DNA of 64,000 nt from NCBI GenBank assembly GCA_009914555.1, contig WNDY01000005.1:62001-126000 (forward strand), read 5' to 3'. Below, in pieces: positions 54,323 through 63,574 of the stretch. Position 1 is the stretch's first letter. The number at the start of each line of letters is the position of its first letter. The stretch is from Xylophilus sp. Lineage in GTDB: Bacteria > Pseudomonadota > Gammaproteobacteria > Burkholderiales > Burkholderiaceae_C. Under the pieces are notes generated by a model, which saw only the letters and a list, made by a program, of their open reading frames with translations, had not been told where the DNA came from and did not search any database. Both the position numbers and the translations under genes were made by a program.

Positions 54323-55144
54323 TCAGTACGCCGGCTGCGCTGGCCCGGCGGGCGCGGCCGGCGCGTCGCCGCCGCGGATGCCCGCGAGATTGCGTTCCAG
54401 CGCGGTGCGCAGCAGCGTCAAGTCCATGCCGATGGCGACGAACTGCGCCCCCTGGTCCAGGCATTCGCGGGCGCGCTGCGGATCGGCCATGAGGATGCCC
54501 GGCGCCTTGCCGGCGGCGCGGATGCGGCGGATCGCGTCGTCGATGGTGGCGTCCACCTCGGGATGGCGCGGCCGGCCGGGATGGCCCATGCTGGCCGACA
54601 GGTCGGCCGGGCCGATGAAGACGCCGTCCACGCCGTCGACGGCGGCGATGGCCTCGATCTCGGCCAGCGCTTCGCGTGTCTCCACCTGCACCAGCACGCA
54701 GGTCTCCTCGTGCGCCGTATGGATGTACTGCGCATCGCGGCCGAAGTTGGAGGCCCGCATCGTGCCGCCCACGCCGCGGATGCCGCGGCCCGGGTAGCGG
54801 GTGGCAGCGACGGCGGCGCGGGCCTGGTCGGCGTCCTGCACGAACGGCAGCAGCAGGGTCTGCGCGCCGATGTCGAGGTAGCGCTTGATGAGCACCGGGT
54901 CGTTCCAGGCCGGCCGCACGACGGCCGAGGTGACGGCGCCGCCGGGAATCGCGGCGGCATTGGCCTGGAGCTGGCCCAGCATCTGCGGCACGTCGGCCGG
55001 CGTGTGCTCGGTGTCGAGCAGGACCCAGTCGTAGCCGGCGCCGGAAACCAGTTCGGTGATGTAGGGCGAGGGGATGGTCGACCACAGGCCGATCTGCTGC
55101 TGGCCTTGGCGCAGCGCGTGCTTGAAGCGGTTGTGTTGGGGCAT
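54323..55144 (-). CDS. HpcH/HpaI-family class II aldolase
   Basis: Pyruvate-class aldolase of 273 residues. [31 protein letters not shown] is the start of the barrel, and the metal ligands are Glu in [13 protein letters not shown] and Asp in [13 protein letters not shown]. Members cleave 4-hydroxy-2-oxo acids or 2-keto-3-deoxyglucarate (GarL). Last gene of the sugar-acid type operon. Confidence 0.9.
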   Translation of the reverse strand: MPQHNRFKHALRQGQQQIGLWSTIPSPYITELVSGAGYDWVLLDTEHTPADVPQMLGQLQANAAAIPGGAVTSAVVRPAWNDPVLIKRYLDIGAQTLLLPFVQDADQARAAVAATRYPGRGIRGVGGTMRASNFGRDAQYIHTAHEETCVLVQVETREALAEIEAIAAVDGVDGVFIGPADLSASMGHPGRPRHPEVDATIDDAIRRIRAAGKAPGILMADPQRARECLDQGAQFVAIGMDLTLLRTALERNLAGIRGGDAPAAPAGPAQPAY

Positions 55145-55165
55145 GGGCACAGTATGCGGCAACGG

Positions 55166-56500
55166 TCAGGCTTCGACGCGCCTGATCTCGCCCACGACCA
55201 CCAGGTAGGCGAAGATGGCCAGCGCGGCGTTGGCGCTGATGAACAGCAGCGCGCCGTTGAACGAGCCGGTCGCCTGGATGATGGTGCCGATGGCGATCGG
55301 CGTGACGATCGACGACACGTTGCCGAACATGTTGAACAGTCCGCCGCTGAAGCCGGCGATGCGCGGCGACGCGGTGTCGGCCATCACCGCCCAGCCGAGC
55401 GCGCCGATGCCCTTGCCCATGAAGGCCAGCGCCATGATGGCCACGACCAGCCATTCGGCCTGCACGTAGTTGCACAGCACCATGCTCATCGACAGCAGCA
55501 TGCCCAGGACGATCGGCGTCTTGCGCGCCACCGACAGCGAATGGCCGCGGCGCAGCAGTGCGTCGGAGAAGACGCCGCCCAGCAGACCGCCGGCGAAGCC
55601 GAAGATCGCGGGGATCGACGCCACCAGCCCGGCGTTGAGGATGGACATGCCGCGCTGCTGCACCAAGTAGACCGGGAACCAGGTCAGGAAGAAGTAGGTC
55701 AGCGTACTGATGCAGTACTGGCCCAGGTAGATGCCGAGCATCATGCGGTTGCCCAGCAGCACCCTGGCGTGCGACCAGGCGCTGCCTGCGGCTGGCGCGG
55801 CGGCGCTGCACGGCGCATCCATGTCGGTCTGGCCGCCGCCTTCGCGGATGTACTCCAGCTCGGCCGTGCCCAGCGACGGATGCCGGTCGGGGCTGTGCAT
55901 CACGGCCAGCCACAGCAGGCTGCCGACGATGCCGAGCGCGCCCATGAAGTAGAAGGTGCTCTCCCAGCCCAGTGCATGGGCGACCCAGGCCATGAGCGGC
56001 GCGAACAGCACGGTCGCGAAGTACTGGGCCGAGTTGAAGATGGCCGTGGCCGTGCCGCGCTCCTGCGTCGGAAACCAGGCCGAGACGATGCGCGCATTGG
56101 CCGGCAGCGACGGCGCCTCGGCCGCGCCCACCAGCAGGCGCAGGCCGAACATGATGTAGACCGCGGCGGCCACGCCGAAGTGCATCACGCCGCCCTGCAG
56201 CAGAGTGAACGCCGACCACAGCAGGATGCTCCAGAAGTACACGCGCTTGGAGCCGTAGCGGTCCAGCAGGCGCCCGCCGGGTATCTGGCCGACGAGATAC
56301 GACCAGCCGAAGGCCGAGAAGACGAAGCCCAGCTCCACCGGGCTGATGCCCAGGTCCTTGGTGATGAGCGGCCCGGTCACCGCGAGGATGGCCCGGTCGG
56401 CATAGTTGATGGCGGTGACGAAGAAGAGCAGGGCGACGATGCCGTAGCGCACGCGGCCCCGCACGGCCGCGGGAGCGTGGGTCTGCAGGGTGTTGTTCAT
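55166..56500 (-). CDS. MFS transporter, anion:cation symporter (glucarate/galactonate) type
   Basis: Transporter of 444 residues with twelve helices. RVRYGIVALLFFVTAINYADRAILA at helix 1, GRLLDRYGSKRVYFWSILLW between helices 2 and 3, and GAAEAPSLPANARIVSAWFPTQERGTA are typical of the ACS family (GudP, GarP, DgoT). It probably imports the hexarate or hexonate degraded by the operon. Confidence 0.88.
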   Translation of the reverse strand: MNNTLQTHAPAAVRGRVRYGIVALLFFVTAINYADRAILAVTGPLITKDLGISPVELGFVFSAFGWSYLVGQIPGGRLLDRYGSKRVYFWSILLWSAFTLLQGGVMHFGVAAAVYIMFGLRLLVGAAEAPSLPANARIVSAWFPTQERGTATAIFNSAQYFATVLFAPLMAWVAHALGWESTFYFMGALGIVGSLLWLAVMHSPDRHPSLGTAELEYIREGGGQTDMDAPCSAAAPAAGSAWSHARVLLGNRMMLGIYLGQYCISTLTYFFLTWFPVYLVQQRGMSILNAGLVASIPAIFGFAGGLLGGVFSDALLRRGHSLSVARKTPIVLGMLLSMSMVLCNYVQAEWLVVAIMALAFMGKGIGALGWAVMADTASPRIAGFSGGLFNMFGNVSSIVTPIAIGTIIQATGSFNGALLFISANAALAIFAYLVVVGEIRRVEA

Positions 56501-56616
56501 GGTGTGTGGGAACTCTTGGGCTGTCGGCCTGCCGGGCGAGGATGTCCCGATCCGGGCAGGCGCCGCCGGCGGGGCTGCCGGCCGGCGGGGGAAGGGCGCC
56601 GTGCCGCGCCGCGGTG

Positions 56617-57614
56617 TCAGTCGATGTGGATGCCGCGCTGCGCGATCAGGGTCTTCCAGCGGGCAAACTCCCGGGCCTGGAACGCAGTGAACTCGGCCGG
56701 CGTGTTGGCCACGATCTCCAGGCCCTGATCGTTCATGCGCTTGCGCACCGCGGGCCGCGCATGGCGGTGATGGCCGCCGCCGCGATCTGTTCCTTCACCG
56801 CGGCCGGCAACCCGCGCGGGCCGACCAAGCCCTGCCAGGAGTACACCTCGGCACCCTGTACGCCAGACTCGGCCAGGGTAGGTACATCGGGCAGTACCGG
56901 CGAGCGGGCCGTGCCGGTGACCGCGATGGCGCGCAGCTTGCCGGCGCGGATGTGGTCGAGCACGGCATTGACGTTGGGGAAGGAGTAGTCGACCTGGTTG
57001 CCCAGCAGGTCGGTGATGGCCGGCGCGCCGCCCTTGTAGGGCACGTGCAGGCCCTGGGTCTTGCTCTGCTGCCAGAACACTTCAGCGGAGAGGTGGTCCG
57101 ATGCGCCGTTGCCCGAGCTGGCGAAGCTCACCTTGCCAGGCTGGGCCTGCAGCTCGGCGATCACGTCTGCCACGGTGCGGGCCTTTTTGGCGGGAGCTGC
57201 GACGAGCACGTTGGGCGCCTGCACCGGGATGCTGATGTAGTCGAAGTCCTTGAGCGCGTCGTAGGCTAGGTTCTTCTGCAGGTGCGGCGCGATGACGAAG
57301 ATGCCGAGCGAGGCGACCATCAGCACCGAGCCGTCCGCTGGGGCCCGCTTCACGTAGGCCGCGCCGATGGCACCGGTGGCGCCCGGGCGGTTGTCCACGA
57401 TGAACGACTGTCCGGTGGCCGCCTGCAACTGGTTGGCCAGGACCCGGCCGACTGTGTCGGTCGAGCCGCCCGCGGGGAAGGGGACGACGATGGTCGTGGT
57501 CTTCTGCGGCCAGTCGCCCTGGGCCTGGGCCCGTGCGGCGAGCAGAAGGGACGATGCAGCCAGGGCTAGCAGCAGCCTGCGGCGGGAGGACATGGAGGAG
57601 GGCGAGAGGGTCAT
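56617..57614 (-). pseudogene. Tripartite tricarboxylate transporter (Bug) receptor, frameshift near 56752
   Basis: Bug-family periplasmic receptor. Signal peptide ends near AARAQAQ; family blocks are TTTIVVPFPAGGSTDTVGRVLANQL, FIVDNRPGATGAIGA, KVSFASSGNGASDHLSAEVF and DVPTLAESGVQGAEVYSWQGLV. In the open frame it ends after ITAMRGPRCASA. One base out, the normal C-terminus continues VRKRMNDQGLEIVANTPAEF to a stop at 56617-56619. So one base has been lost around CGCGGCCCGCGG, replacing the last 40 or so residues. Confidence 0.82.
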
Positions 57615-57633
57615 GGGAGACAGGTTCCTGGAT

Positions 57634-58659
57634 TCAGGTCGAGGCCCGCAGGCCGAGCTTGCGGATTAGCTGGCCGTAGCGATGGCTGTCCTCGGATATG
57701 ACTTTCTTCAAAGCGACTTTCTTCAAAGCGTCAGGCCCGTCGCCGAGCGCTGTCGCGCCCTGGGCCGCCAAGGCCTCGCGGGCGGCCGGCGTGGCGATCA
57801 CGGCCTGGACGTCGGCGGCGATGGCCTGGGCCAGGGCCGGCGGCAGGCCCTTCGGGCCGAGCAGGGCAACCCAGGAGCCTGACTCGGCGCCTTGGACGCC
57901 GGCCTCGGCCAGCGTCGGAACCTCGGGCAGCGCGGGCGCGCGGCGGGCGCTTGTCACCGCCAGAGCGCGCAGCCGGCCGGCCTTGACGGCTGCGCTGGTT
58001 TCCAGCACCGAGGTGAATTGCAGATCCACCTGGCCGGCCAGCAGGTCGGCCGTGGCGGGCGCGCCGCCCTTGTAGGGCACGTGCAGCAACTGGATGCCTG
58101 CCGCGGCCTGGAAGAACTCCAACGCCAGGTGGGTGGAGTTGCCTGCGCCGGAACTGGCACAGCTGATCTTCCCGGGCTGGGCCTTGGCCAGCGCCACCAG
58201 TTCCTGCACCGTTCTGGCGGGAAAGCCGGGCTGCGCCAGCAGCACGATGAGTAGCTCCGCCACCAGGGCGATCGGCGTGAATGCAGTGTCGTTGTCGTAG
58301 GGCAGCTTGAGATAGAGGAAGGGATTGATCGCCTGTGTGCCCACGTTGCCGATCAGCAGCGTGTAGCCGTCGGGCCGGGCCCGCGCCACCACGTCGGCGC
58401 CGATGATGCCGGCGGCACCGGCCCGGTTGTCCACCACGGCGGAGCGGCCCCAGCGCTGGGTCAGCTTGTTGGCCAGCAGGCGGGCGGCCACGTCGGTGCC
58501 GCCGCCGGCCGAGAAGGGCACGACCAGCGTGACCGGACGGCTGGGGTATTTGTCCTCCGCTTGCGCAGCCAGGCTGGCGCCCAGCGCGGTGCCCGCCAGT
58601 GCCGCCAGCCGGGTCAGGCAGCGGCGGCGCGAGAGGCCCAGATGTTCTGTGGATGTCAT
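57634..58659 (-). CDS. Tripartite tricarboxylate transporter (Bug) receptor
   Basis: Bug receptor of 341 residues. Signal peptide LTRLAALAGTALGASLAAQA, then PVTLVVPFSAGGGTDVAARLLANKL, AVVDNRAGAAGIIGADVVAR and EVPTLAEAGVQGAESGSWVALLGP. No membrane subunits (TctA/TctB) are visible, which is common for Bug proteins. Near the C-terminus a 15-bp tandem duplication yields LKKVALKKV, a five-residue insertion that keeps the frame. Confidence 0.9.
   Translation of the reverse strand: MTSTEHLGLSRRRCLTRLAALAGTALGASLAAQAEDKYPSRPVTLVVPFSAGGGTDVAARLLANKLTQRWGRSAVVDNRAGAAGIIGADVVARARPDGYTLLIGNVGTQAINPFLYLKLPYDNDTAFTPIALVAELLIVLLAQPGFPARTVQELVALAKAQPGKISCASSGAGNSTHLALEFFQAAAGIQLLHVPYKGGAPATADLLAGQVDLQFTSVLETSAAVKAGRLRALAVTSARRAPALPEVPTLAEAGVQGAESGSWVALLGPKGLPPALAQAIAADVQAVIATPAAREALAAQGATALGDGPDALKKVALKKVISEDSHRYGQLIRKLGLRAST
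57700..57729 (-). repeat. 15-bp perfect tandem duplication
   Basis: The 15-mer GACTTTCTTCAAAGC (plus strand) occurs twice in succession within the receptor gene, adding five codons. Low-GC sequence compared with its surroundings. Confidence 0.85.
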
Positions 58660-58709
58660 GCTGTGTGTCTCCGTCGTTCCATGGAAGGGGCCCGCCCGGC
58701 GGGGTGGCG

Positions 58710-59663
58710 TCAGCGCTGCTGGTTGTGCAGCGGCTCGCCGGCTGCCAGGCGGGCGATGTTGCGGGCCATGAACGCATAGCGCCGCTCCAGCAGGCCATGC
58801 GTCCATCCCGAGACATGGGGCGTGCTGCGGACGTTGGGCAACTGGGTGAGGGGGAATTCCGCCGGCTCCAGCGGTCCCTGGTGGTCGGGCGTGGGGTAGC
58901 GGTACCAGACGTCCAGGACTGCGCGGCCCAGCCGGCGTGCCTGCAGCGTCTCGTACAGCGGCTGCGGCTGCACCAGCTCGGCACGGCCCACGTTGACCAG
59001 CAGGGCGTCGGAGCGCAGCCCCGCCAGTTCGCGCGCGCCGACCAGTCCGCGGCTGCTGTCGTTGAGCGGACAGCACAGGACCAGCACGTCCACCGCCGGC
59101 AGCAGCGCGGCCAGGTCGGCCACGGGATGCGTGGCATCGGCGCCGGGCTCGAGCCGCGCATGGCGGGTGACGGCAGTGACATGCAGGCCCAGCGCGCGTA
59201 GCCGCGCGGCCGTGGCTTGGCCGATGGCACCGAAGCCGACGATCGCCGCCCGGCGGCCGAAGGCCTCGCCATGCACGGCGCGGCCGCGGTAGGTCGCCGC
59301 CCAATGGGCTGCATCCATGGCGAAGCGATCGCCTTCGGGGAAGATGACCCAGTCGAGCACGGCCCGCGTCACGAACTCGGCGATCGGTATCTCGTGCTCG
59401 TAGACGTTGCAGACACGGCAGTGGGCAGGCAGGGCGTCGAGTGCGATCGCGTCTAGGCCGGCGCCCGGTGCCTGCAGCAGCCGCGCCTGCAGCCGGGGGG
59501 CCTCCTGGGCGGTGAGCCGGGTAGTGACCAGCACGTCCGTGACGATGGGGCCTTCGGCCGGCAGCGCGGCCTGGCCCTGGACGATGAAGCCCTCGCCCAG
59601 CAGTTGCTGCAGTCGGGGTGCCTGCGGTGCGTGCTGTGCCAGCACCGTCACGGTGGTCGCCAT
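58710..59663 (-). CDS. D-2-hydroxyacid dehydrogenase family protein
   Basis: NAD(P)-dependent dehydrogenase of 317 residues. AAIVGFGAIGQATAARLRALGL is the Rossmann motif with TRHAR at the cofactor end; VNVGRAELVQ carries the catalytic Arg; HVSG near the end supplies His. The family Glu region reads DVWYRYPTPDHQGPLEPAEF. GhrA-like; likely acts on glyoxylate, hydroxypyruvate or tartronate semialdehyde made by the aldolase step. Confidence 0.85.
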   Translation of the reverse strand: MATTVTVLAQHAPQAPRLQQLLGEGFIVQGQAALPAEGPIVTDVLVTTRLTAQEAPRLQARLLQAPGAGLDAIALDALPAHCRVCNVYEHEIPIAEFVTRAVLDWVIFPEGDRFAMDAAHWAATYRGRAVHGEAFGRRAAIVGFGAIGQATAARLRALGLHVTAVTRHARLEPGADATHPVADLAALLPAVDVLVLCCPLNDSSRGLVGARELAGLRSDALLVNVGRAELVQPQPLYETLQARRLGRAVLDVWYRYPTPDHQGPLEPAEFPLTQLPNVRSTPHVSGWTHGLLERRYAFMARNIARLAAGEPLHNQQR

Positions 59664-59667
59664 GACC

Positions 59668-60387
59668 TCAGCGTCCCTTGACCTTGCGCCAGGCGGCGAA
59701 GTCCACCTTGGTCTGCTCGGCCGTTGCCGGGTAGAGGCCGATGATGGTCTTGCCCTCGCGCACCGACTCGATCACGAAGTCCTCGAAGGCGGTCATCTCC
59801 ACGGCCTCGGCCGTGATCTCCGCGACCAGGTGGGCCGGGATGACGATGGCGCCGTCGTTGTCGCCCACGACCACGTCGCCCGGAAACACCGGCGCGTCGC
59901 CGCAGCCGATGGGCACGTTGATGTCGATGGCCTGATGCAGCGTGAGGTTGGTCGGCGCCGACGGGCGCTGGTGGAACGCGGGCATGCGCAGCTGGCTGAT
60001 CTCGTCGGCGTCGCGGAAGCCGCCGTCGGTCACGATGCCCGCCACGCCGCGCTCCTGCAGGCGGGTGGCCAGGATCGCGCCGGCCGAGGCTGCGCGTGCG
60101 TCGCCGCGGCTGTCGATCACCAGCACGGCGCCGGCGGGACAGGTCTCCACCGCCTTGCGCTGGGCGTGGTTGGGATCGCGGAAGACCTCGATCGGGTTCA
60201 GATCCTCGCGCGCCGGGATGTAGCGCAGCGTGAAAGCCTCGCCCACCATGCTGCGCTCCAGGCGCCGCAGCGGGGCGGCGCGCTGGATGAACTGCTGGCG
60301 CAGGCCGCGCTTGTAGAGCGCGGTGGCGAGGGTGGCGGTGCTGATGGATTGCAACTGCTCGCGCAGTGCGGGGGTGAGTACGCTCAT
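59668..60387 (-). CDS. RraA-like protein (4-hydroxy-4-methyl-2-oxoglutarate aldolase family)
   Basis: Protein of 239 residues. VIDSRGDARAASAGAILATRLQERGVAGIVTDGGFRDADEI shows the conserved Gly-Gly-Arg/Asp motif that binds metal and pyruvate in this family, and PIGCGDAPVFPGDVVVGDNDGAIVIP is the second block. In catabolic operons members act as aldolases or decarboxylases of oxo acids. It starts within 43 bases of the dehydratase stop. Confidence 0.87.
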   Translation of the reverse strand: MSVLTPALREQLQSISTATLATALYKRGLRQQFIQRAAPLRRLERSMVGEAFTLRYIPAREDLNPIEVFRDPNHAQRKAVETCPAGAVLVIDSRGDARAASAGAILATRLQERGVAGIVTDGGFRDADEISQLRMPAFHQRPSAPTNLTLHQAIDINVPIGCGDAPVFPGDVVVGDNDGAIVIPAHLVAEITAEAVEMTAFEDFVIESVREGKTIIGLYPATAEQTKVDFAAWRKVKGR

Positions 60388-60430
60388 GTCGATTCGGTCC
60401 GGAAGAAGAGGAGGAAGGCGGCGGCCGGGC

Positions 60431-61648
60431 TCAGGCCGGCAGGGCGGATTCGCGTACCACGGCATCGGCGCGGCTGCGGATCCCGGGCCGCAGCGCGGTG
60501 CCGATGCCGGCGGCGGTGGGTGCCTGCACCACGCCATCGACAATGGTGGGCAGATCGGTCACCAGGTCGCGGTACCAGGTGGACAGCGTGGCCCGTACGA
60601 CTTCCTGGAAGATCGCGGTGGATGCGTGCAGCGCCAGGTGCAGGCCGGCCCACAGCGTGACCGGGCCGGTGCAGTCGTGCGGCGCCAGCGGGCGGCGGTG
60701 CGATTCGGCCAGCGCCGCAATCTTGCGGCCCTCGGTCAGGCCGCCGCACCAGGCCAGGTCGAGCATGATCACGTCCACCGCCTCGGCGGCCAGCAGCTGG
60801 CGGAACTGGGTGGTGCCGGCCAGCGTCTCGCTGCCGCAGATCGGCACGTTGACGCGCGAGCGCAGGTCGGCCAGCGCGCCCACGTCGTCCATCTTGTTGA
60901 TCGGGTCCTCGACCCAGAAGACGCCGTAGTCCTCCAGCGCGCGGCAGATGCGCTCGGCCGCATGCGTGCCCCAGAGGCTGTGCAGCTCGGCCATGATCTC
61001 GATGCGGTCGCCCACGGCCTCGCGGATCCTGCGGAACGGTTCCAGCCCCTTCTTCAGATCGGCCAGCGAGATGCGGTGGCCGCCCGATGCCGTGGCGAAG
61101 ACGTCGAACGGCCAGATCTTCATGGCGCCGTAGCCTTCCTCTACCAGGCTGCGCGCCAGCGCGCCGGCGTCGCGGTTGAAGGCGATCTGGTCGTCGTAGG
61201 GACCCTGGAACTCGTCGCCGGCGCCGATCACGCGGCGCGCGGCGCCGGCCACGCCGCCGGAGTTGTAGTCGTAGCCCGCGCAGGTGTTGTAGGCCGGGAT
61301 CGCCAGCCGGCTCGCGCCGCCCAGGGCCTCGTGCACCGGGATGCCGTGGCGCTGGCCGGCGAGGTCCCAGAGCGCGAAGTCCACGGCGCTGGCGGCGCGC
61401 ACTTCCGCGCTCGCTCCCTGGAAGCCGACGTAGGGGCTCAGCAGCTGGCGTGAATGGGCCTCGATGCGGCGCGCATCCTGGCCGAGCAGCAGCGGCGCGG
61501 CCTGCTCGTGGATGACGGCCTCCACGGCCTGCGCGCCGCGGAAGGACTCGCCGAGCCCGACGAGGCCGTCGTCCGTTTCGATCTCGACCCAGATCAGCTT
61601 GGGACGCTCGGCGATCCGGATGGTCCGGAGGGTGGTGATCTTCGGCAT
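60431..61648 (-). CDS. Enolase-superfamily sugar-acid dehydratase (mandelate racemase type)
   Basis: Dehydratase of 405 residues. The N-terminal capping domain ends near GASAEVRAASAVDFALWDLAGQ. Barrel features are a lysine in YGAMKIWPFD, metal ligand positions in IMAELHSLWG, WVEDPINKMD and PICGSETLAG, and a His base in LAPHDCTGPVTLW. That pattern fits the D-gluconate/galactarate type dehydratases; the exact sugar is not readable. First gene of a seven-gene operon, with TTGACA at -35. Confidence 0.88.
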   Translation of the reverse strand: MPKITTLRTIRIAERPKLIWVEIETDDGLVGLGESFRGAQAVEAVIHEQAAPLLLGQDARRIEAHSRQLLSPYVGFQGASAEVRAASAVDFALWDLAGQRHGIPVHEALGGASRLAIPAYNTCAGYDYNSGGVAGAARRVIGAGDEFQGPYDDQIAFNRDAGALARSLVEEGYGAMKIWPFDVFATASGGHRISLADLKKGLEPFRRIREAVGDRIEIMAELHSLWGTHAAERICRALEDYGVFWVEDPINKMDDVGALADLRSRVNVPICGSETLAGTTQFRQLLAAEAVDVIMLDLAWCGGLTEGRKIAALAESHRRPLAPHDCTGPVTLWAGLHLALHASTAIFQEVVRATLSTWYRDLVTDLPTIVDGVVQAPTAAGIGTALRPGIRSRADAVVRESALPA

Positions 61649-61683
61649 GGAAGGGTCTGCGGGTTGGTTGCGGTATGGCGGCG

Positions 61684-61713
61684 ATTGTTGGAATCCCCTC
61701 CGTCACATGTCAA
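61684..61713 (-). promoter_or_regulatory. sigma-70 promoter of the sugar-acid operon
   Basis: TTGACA (61713-61708), 18-bp spacer, AACAAT (61689-61684) on the minus strand. Start near 61677, about 30 bases before the dehydratase ATG. Confidence 0.65.
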
Positions 61714-61727
61714 AAGCTCCGTCAGGT

Positions 61728-61746
61728 TGTATTACATCTATAGAAT
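61728..61746 (+). promoter_or_regulatory. GntR operator and -10 box of its gene
   Basis: TGTATTACA (61728-61736) is palindromic around its central T, of the TGT-N3-ACA form bound by FadR-subfamily regulators. A TAGAAT -10 for gntR lies at 61741-61746. The site is 15 bp from the divergent -35 box, so binding could repress both directions. Confidence 0.55.
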
Positions 61747-61775
61747 CGGCCGTCCACCCAGCGACGGAAGCGACC

Positions 61776-62471
61776 ATGCCCATTTCCCCCCTCAGCGACC
61801 GCGTCTACGACCAGATACGTGAACTGATCGAGCACGGCGGGCTGGTGGAGGGCGCCCGGCTGCCTGGGGAAAACGATATGTCCGCGCGGTTCGAGGTATC
61901 CCGCCCGGTGGTGCGGCAGGCGCTGGCGCGGTTGCGCTCCGAGGGCTGGGTCACGTCCCGGCGGGGCGCCGGCAACTTCGTCGGCAGTGCGGAGCTGCGC
62001 AGCGCGGCCTTCGCGCCGCTGCAGAGCGTGGCCGAGGTGCGCCGGTTCCTGGAGTTCCGCTGCGTGATCGAGGGCGAGTGCGCCGCCTGGGCCGCGCGCT
62101 GCCAGGACAAGGAATTGGTCGAGGAGATCAGCACCCGGCGCCGGCTGCTGGAGGTGGCCATCGCCCGCGGCGGGGAGCACATCACCGAGGACATTGCCTT
62201 CCACGAGGCCGTGGCGCGCGCCAGCGGCAACGAGTTCTACCTGATGACCATGTCGGCCCTGCGCCAGCACCGCATCGTGGCCACGCGGCTGATCCGCGAG
62301 CTGTCGCCCCAGCCCTCGGTGCGCCGCCAGCGCGACGTGCGCGCGGAGCACCTGCGCATCGAGCAGGCCATCGTGGCCGGCGATGCGGACGAGGCGCGCT
62401 GCGCCATGGTCGCCCACCTGCGCGGCGGCATCGACCGGCTGTTCGGCAAGGGCGGCGCCGCTGCGCGCTGA
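61776..62471 (+). CDS. GntR-family transcriptional regulator (FadR/FCD subfamily)
   Basis: Regulator of 231 residues. The winged helix is VYDQIRELIEHGGLVEGARLPGENDMSARFEVSRPVVRQALARLRSEGWVTSRRGAGNFV. The FCD ligand domain has EFRCVIEGECAAWAARC and metal-type His/Asp at EDIAFHEAVARASGN. Divergent from the sugar-acid operon, which it likely represses until substrate or product binds. Confidence 0.9.
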   Translation: MPISPLSDRVYDQIRELIEHGGLVEGARLPGENDMSARFEVSRPVVRQALARLRSEGWVTSRRGAGNFVGSAELRSAAFAPLQSVAEVRRFLEFRCVIEGECAAWAARCQDKELVEEISTRRRLLEVAIARGGEHITEDIAFHEAVARASGNEFYLMTMSALRQHRIVATRLIRELSPQPSVRRQRDVRAEHLRIEQAIVAGDADEARCAMVAHLRGGIDRLFGKGGAAAR

Positions 62472-62483
62472 GGCGCTGCGGGA

Positions 62484-63401
62484 TCAGCGGTTCTGCAGCA
62501 GCGGCGTCTGTGCGAACAGCTCGGCCGCCCAGTCCACGAACACCCGCACCTTGGCGCTCAGGTGCCGGTTGGGCGGGTAGACCACGTGCATCGGCAGCGG
62601 CGGCGAGGTCCAGCCGGCCAGTATCTCGACGAGCTCGCCGCTCGCCCGGTACGGCGCGGCGATGAAGGCCGCCATCTGGGACACGCCCTGGCCGCCCAGC
62701 ACCGCGGCGGTGTGGGCATTGCTCTCGTTGACGGCGATGCGAAACGGGCCGCCGAGGTCGATGCGCTCGCCGCCGCGCTCGAATTCCAGCGGACAGGTGC
62801 GCCGCGACACCGCCGAGAAATAGCCGACCACATGGTGCGCGCCGGTCTCGAGGTCGCGAGGATGGGCCGGCGCGCCGTGGCGCCGCAGGTACGCAGGCGC
62901 CGCGATGTTGACGAAGGGCAGGTTGCCGATGCGGCGCGCGACCAGCGACTGGTCGGTGATCTCGCCGGCGCGGATCACGCAATCGACGTTGTCGCCGATC
63001 AGGTCCACCGGCCGGTCGCCCACGCCGAGGTCGAGCGCGATGTCGGGATAGCGTGCGAAGAAGCCGTCGAGCGCCGGGATGATCAGCAGCCGTGCGATGG
63101 AGGAACCCACGTCGACGCGCAGCCGCCCGCTCGGCGTGGCCTGCGCATTGGTCATGCCGGCCTCGATGTCGTCGAAGTCGGCCAGCAGGCGCGCGCTGCG
63201 CTCGTAGTAGACGGCGCCGTCGGGCGTGACCGTGACGCGGCGCGTTGTGCGGTGCAGCAGGCGCGTGCGCAGCCGCGCCTCCAGGGCCTGGATCTGCTTG
63301 GTGACCGTGCCCTTGGGCAGGTTCAGCGAGTCCGCCGCGCGCGTGAAGCTGCCGGTCTCGACGACGCGGGTGAACACGCGCATCGCGTGCAACGGGTCCA
63401 T
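62484..63401 (-). CDS. LysR-family transcriptional regulator
   Basis: Regulator of 305 residues with N-terminal helix-turn-helix MRVFTRVVETGSFTRAADSLNLPKGTVTKQIQALEARL and a LysR substrate-binding domain starting SGRLRVDVGSSIA. It is divergent from an esterase-like gene, the usual arrangement for a LysR and its target. It converges on the gntR gene. Confidence 0.92.
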   Translation of the reverse strand: MDPLHAMRVFTRVVETGSFTRAADSLNLPKGTVTKQIQALEARLRTRLLHRTTRRVTVTPDGAVYYERSARLLADFDDIEAGMTNAQATPSGRLRVDVGSSIARLLIIPALDGFFARYPDIALDLGVGDRPVDLIGDNVDCVIRAGEITDQSLVARRIGNLPFVNIAAPAYLRRHGAPAHPRDLETGAHHVVGYFSAVSRRTCPLEFERGGERIDLGGPFRIAVNESNAHTAAVLGGQGVSQMAAFIAAPYRASGELVEILAGWTSPPLPMHVVYPPNRHLSAKVRVFVDWAAELFAQTPLLQNR

Positions 63402-63574
63402 GGTTCGGCCTTTTTCTCTTCGTTCCCTGCCTGTGCCGGCGGGGTGCGACGAATTCTCACACGCGGCTTGGCAGCCATTGTTGGTGCTGTGGAAACGGTG
63501 TTTGCATGGCCGGCGGGCTTTTCGATACAGCGGCGCGCACTAAGATCCGTCTCACGCCGACCGATCCTTCCGCC

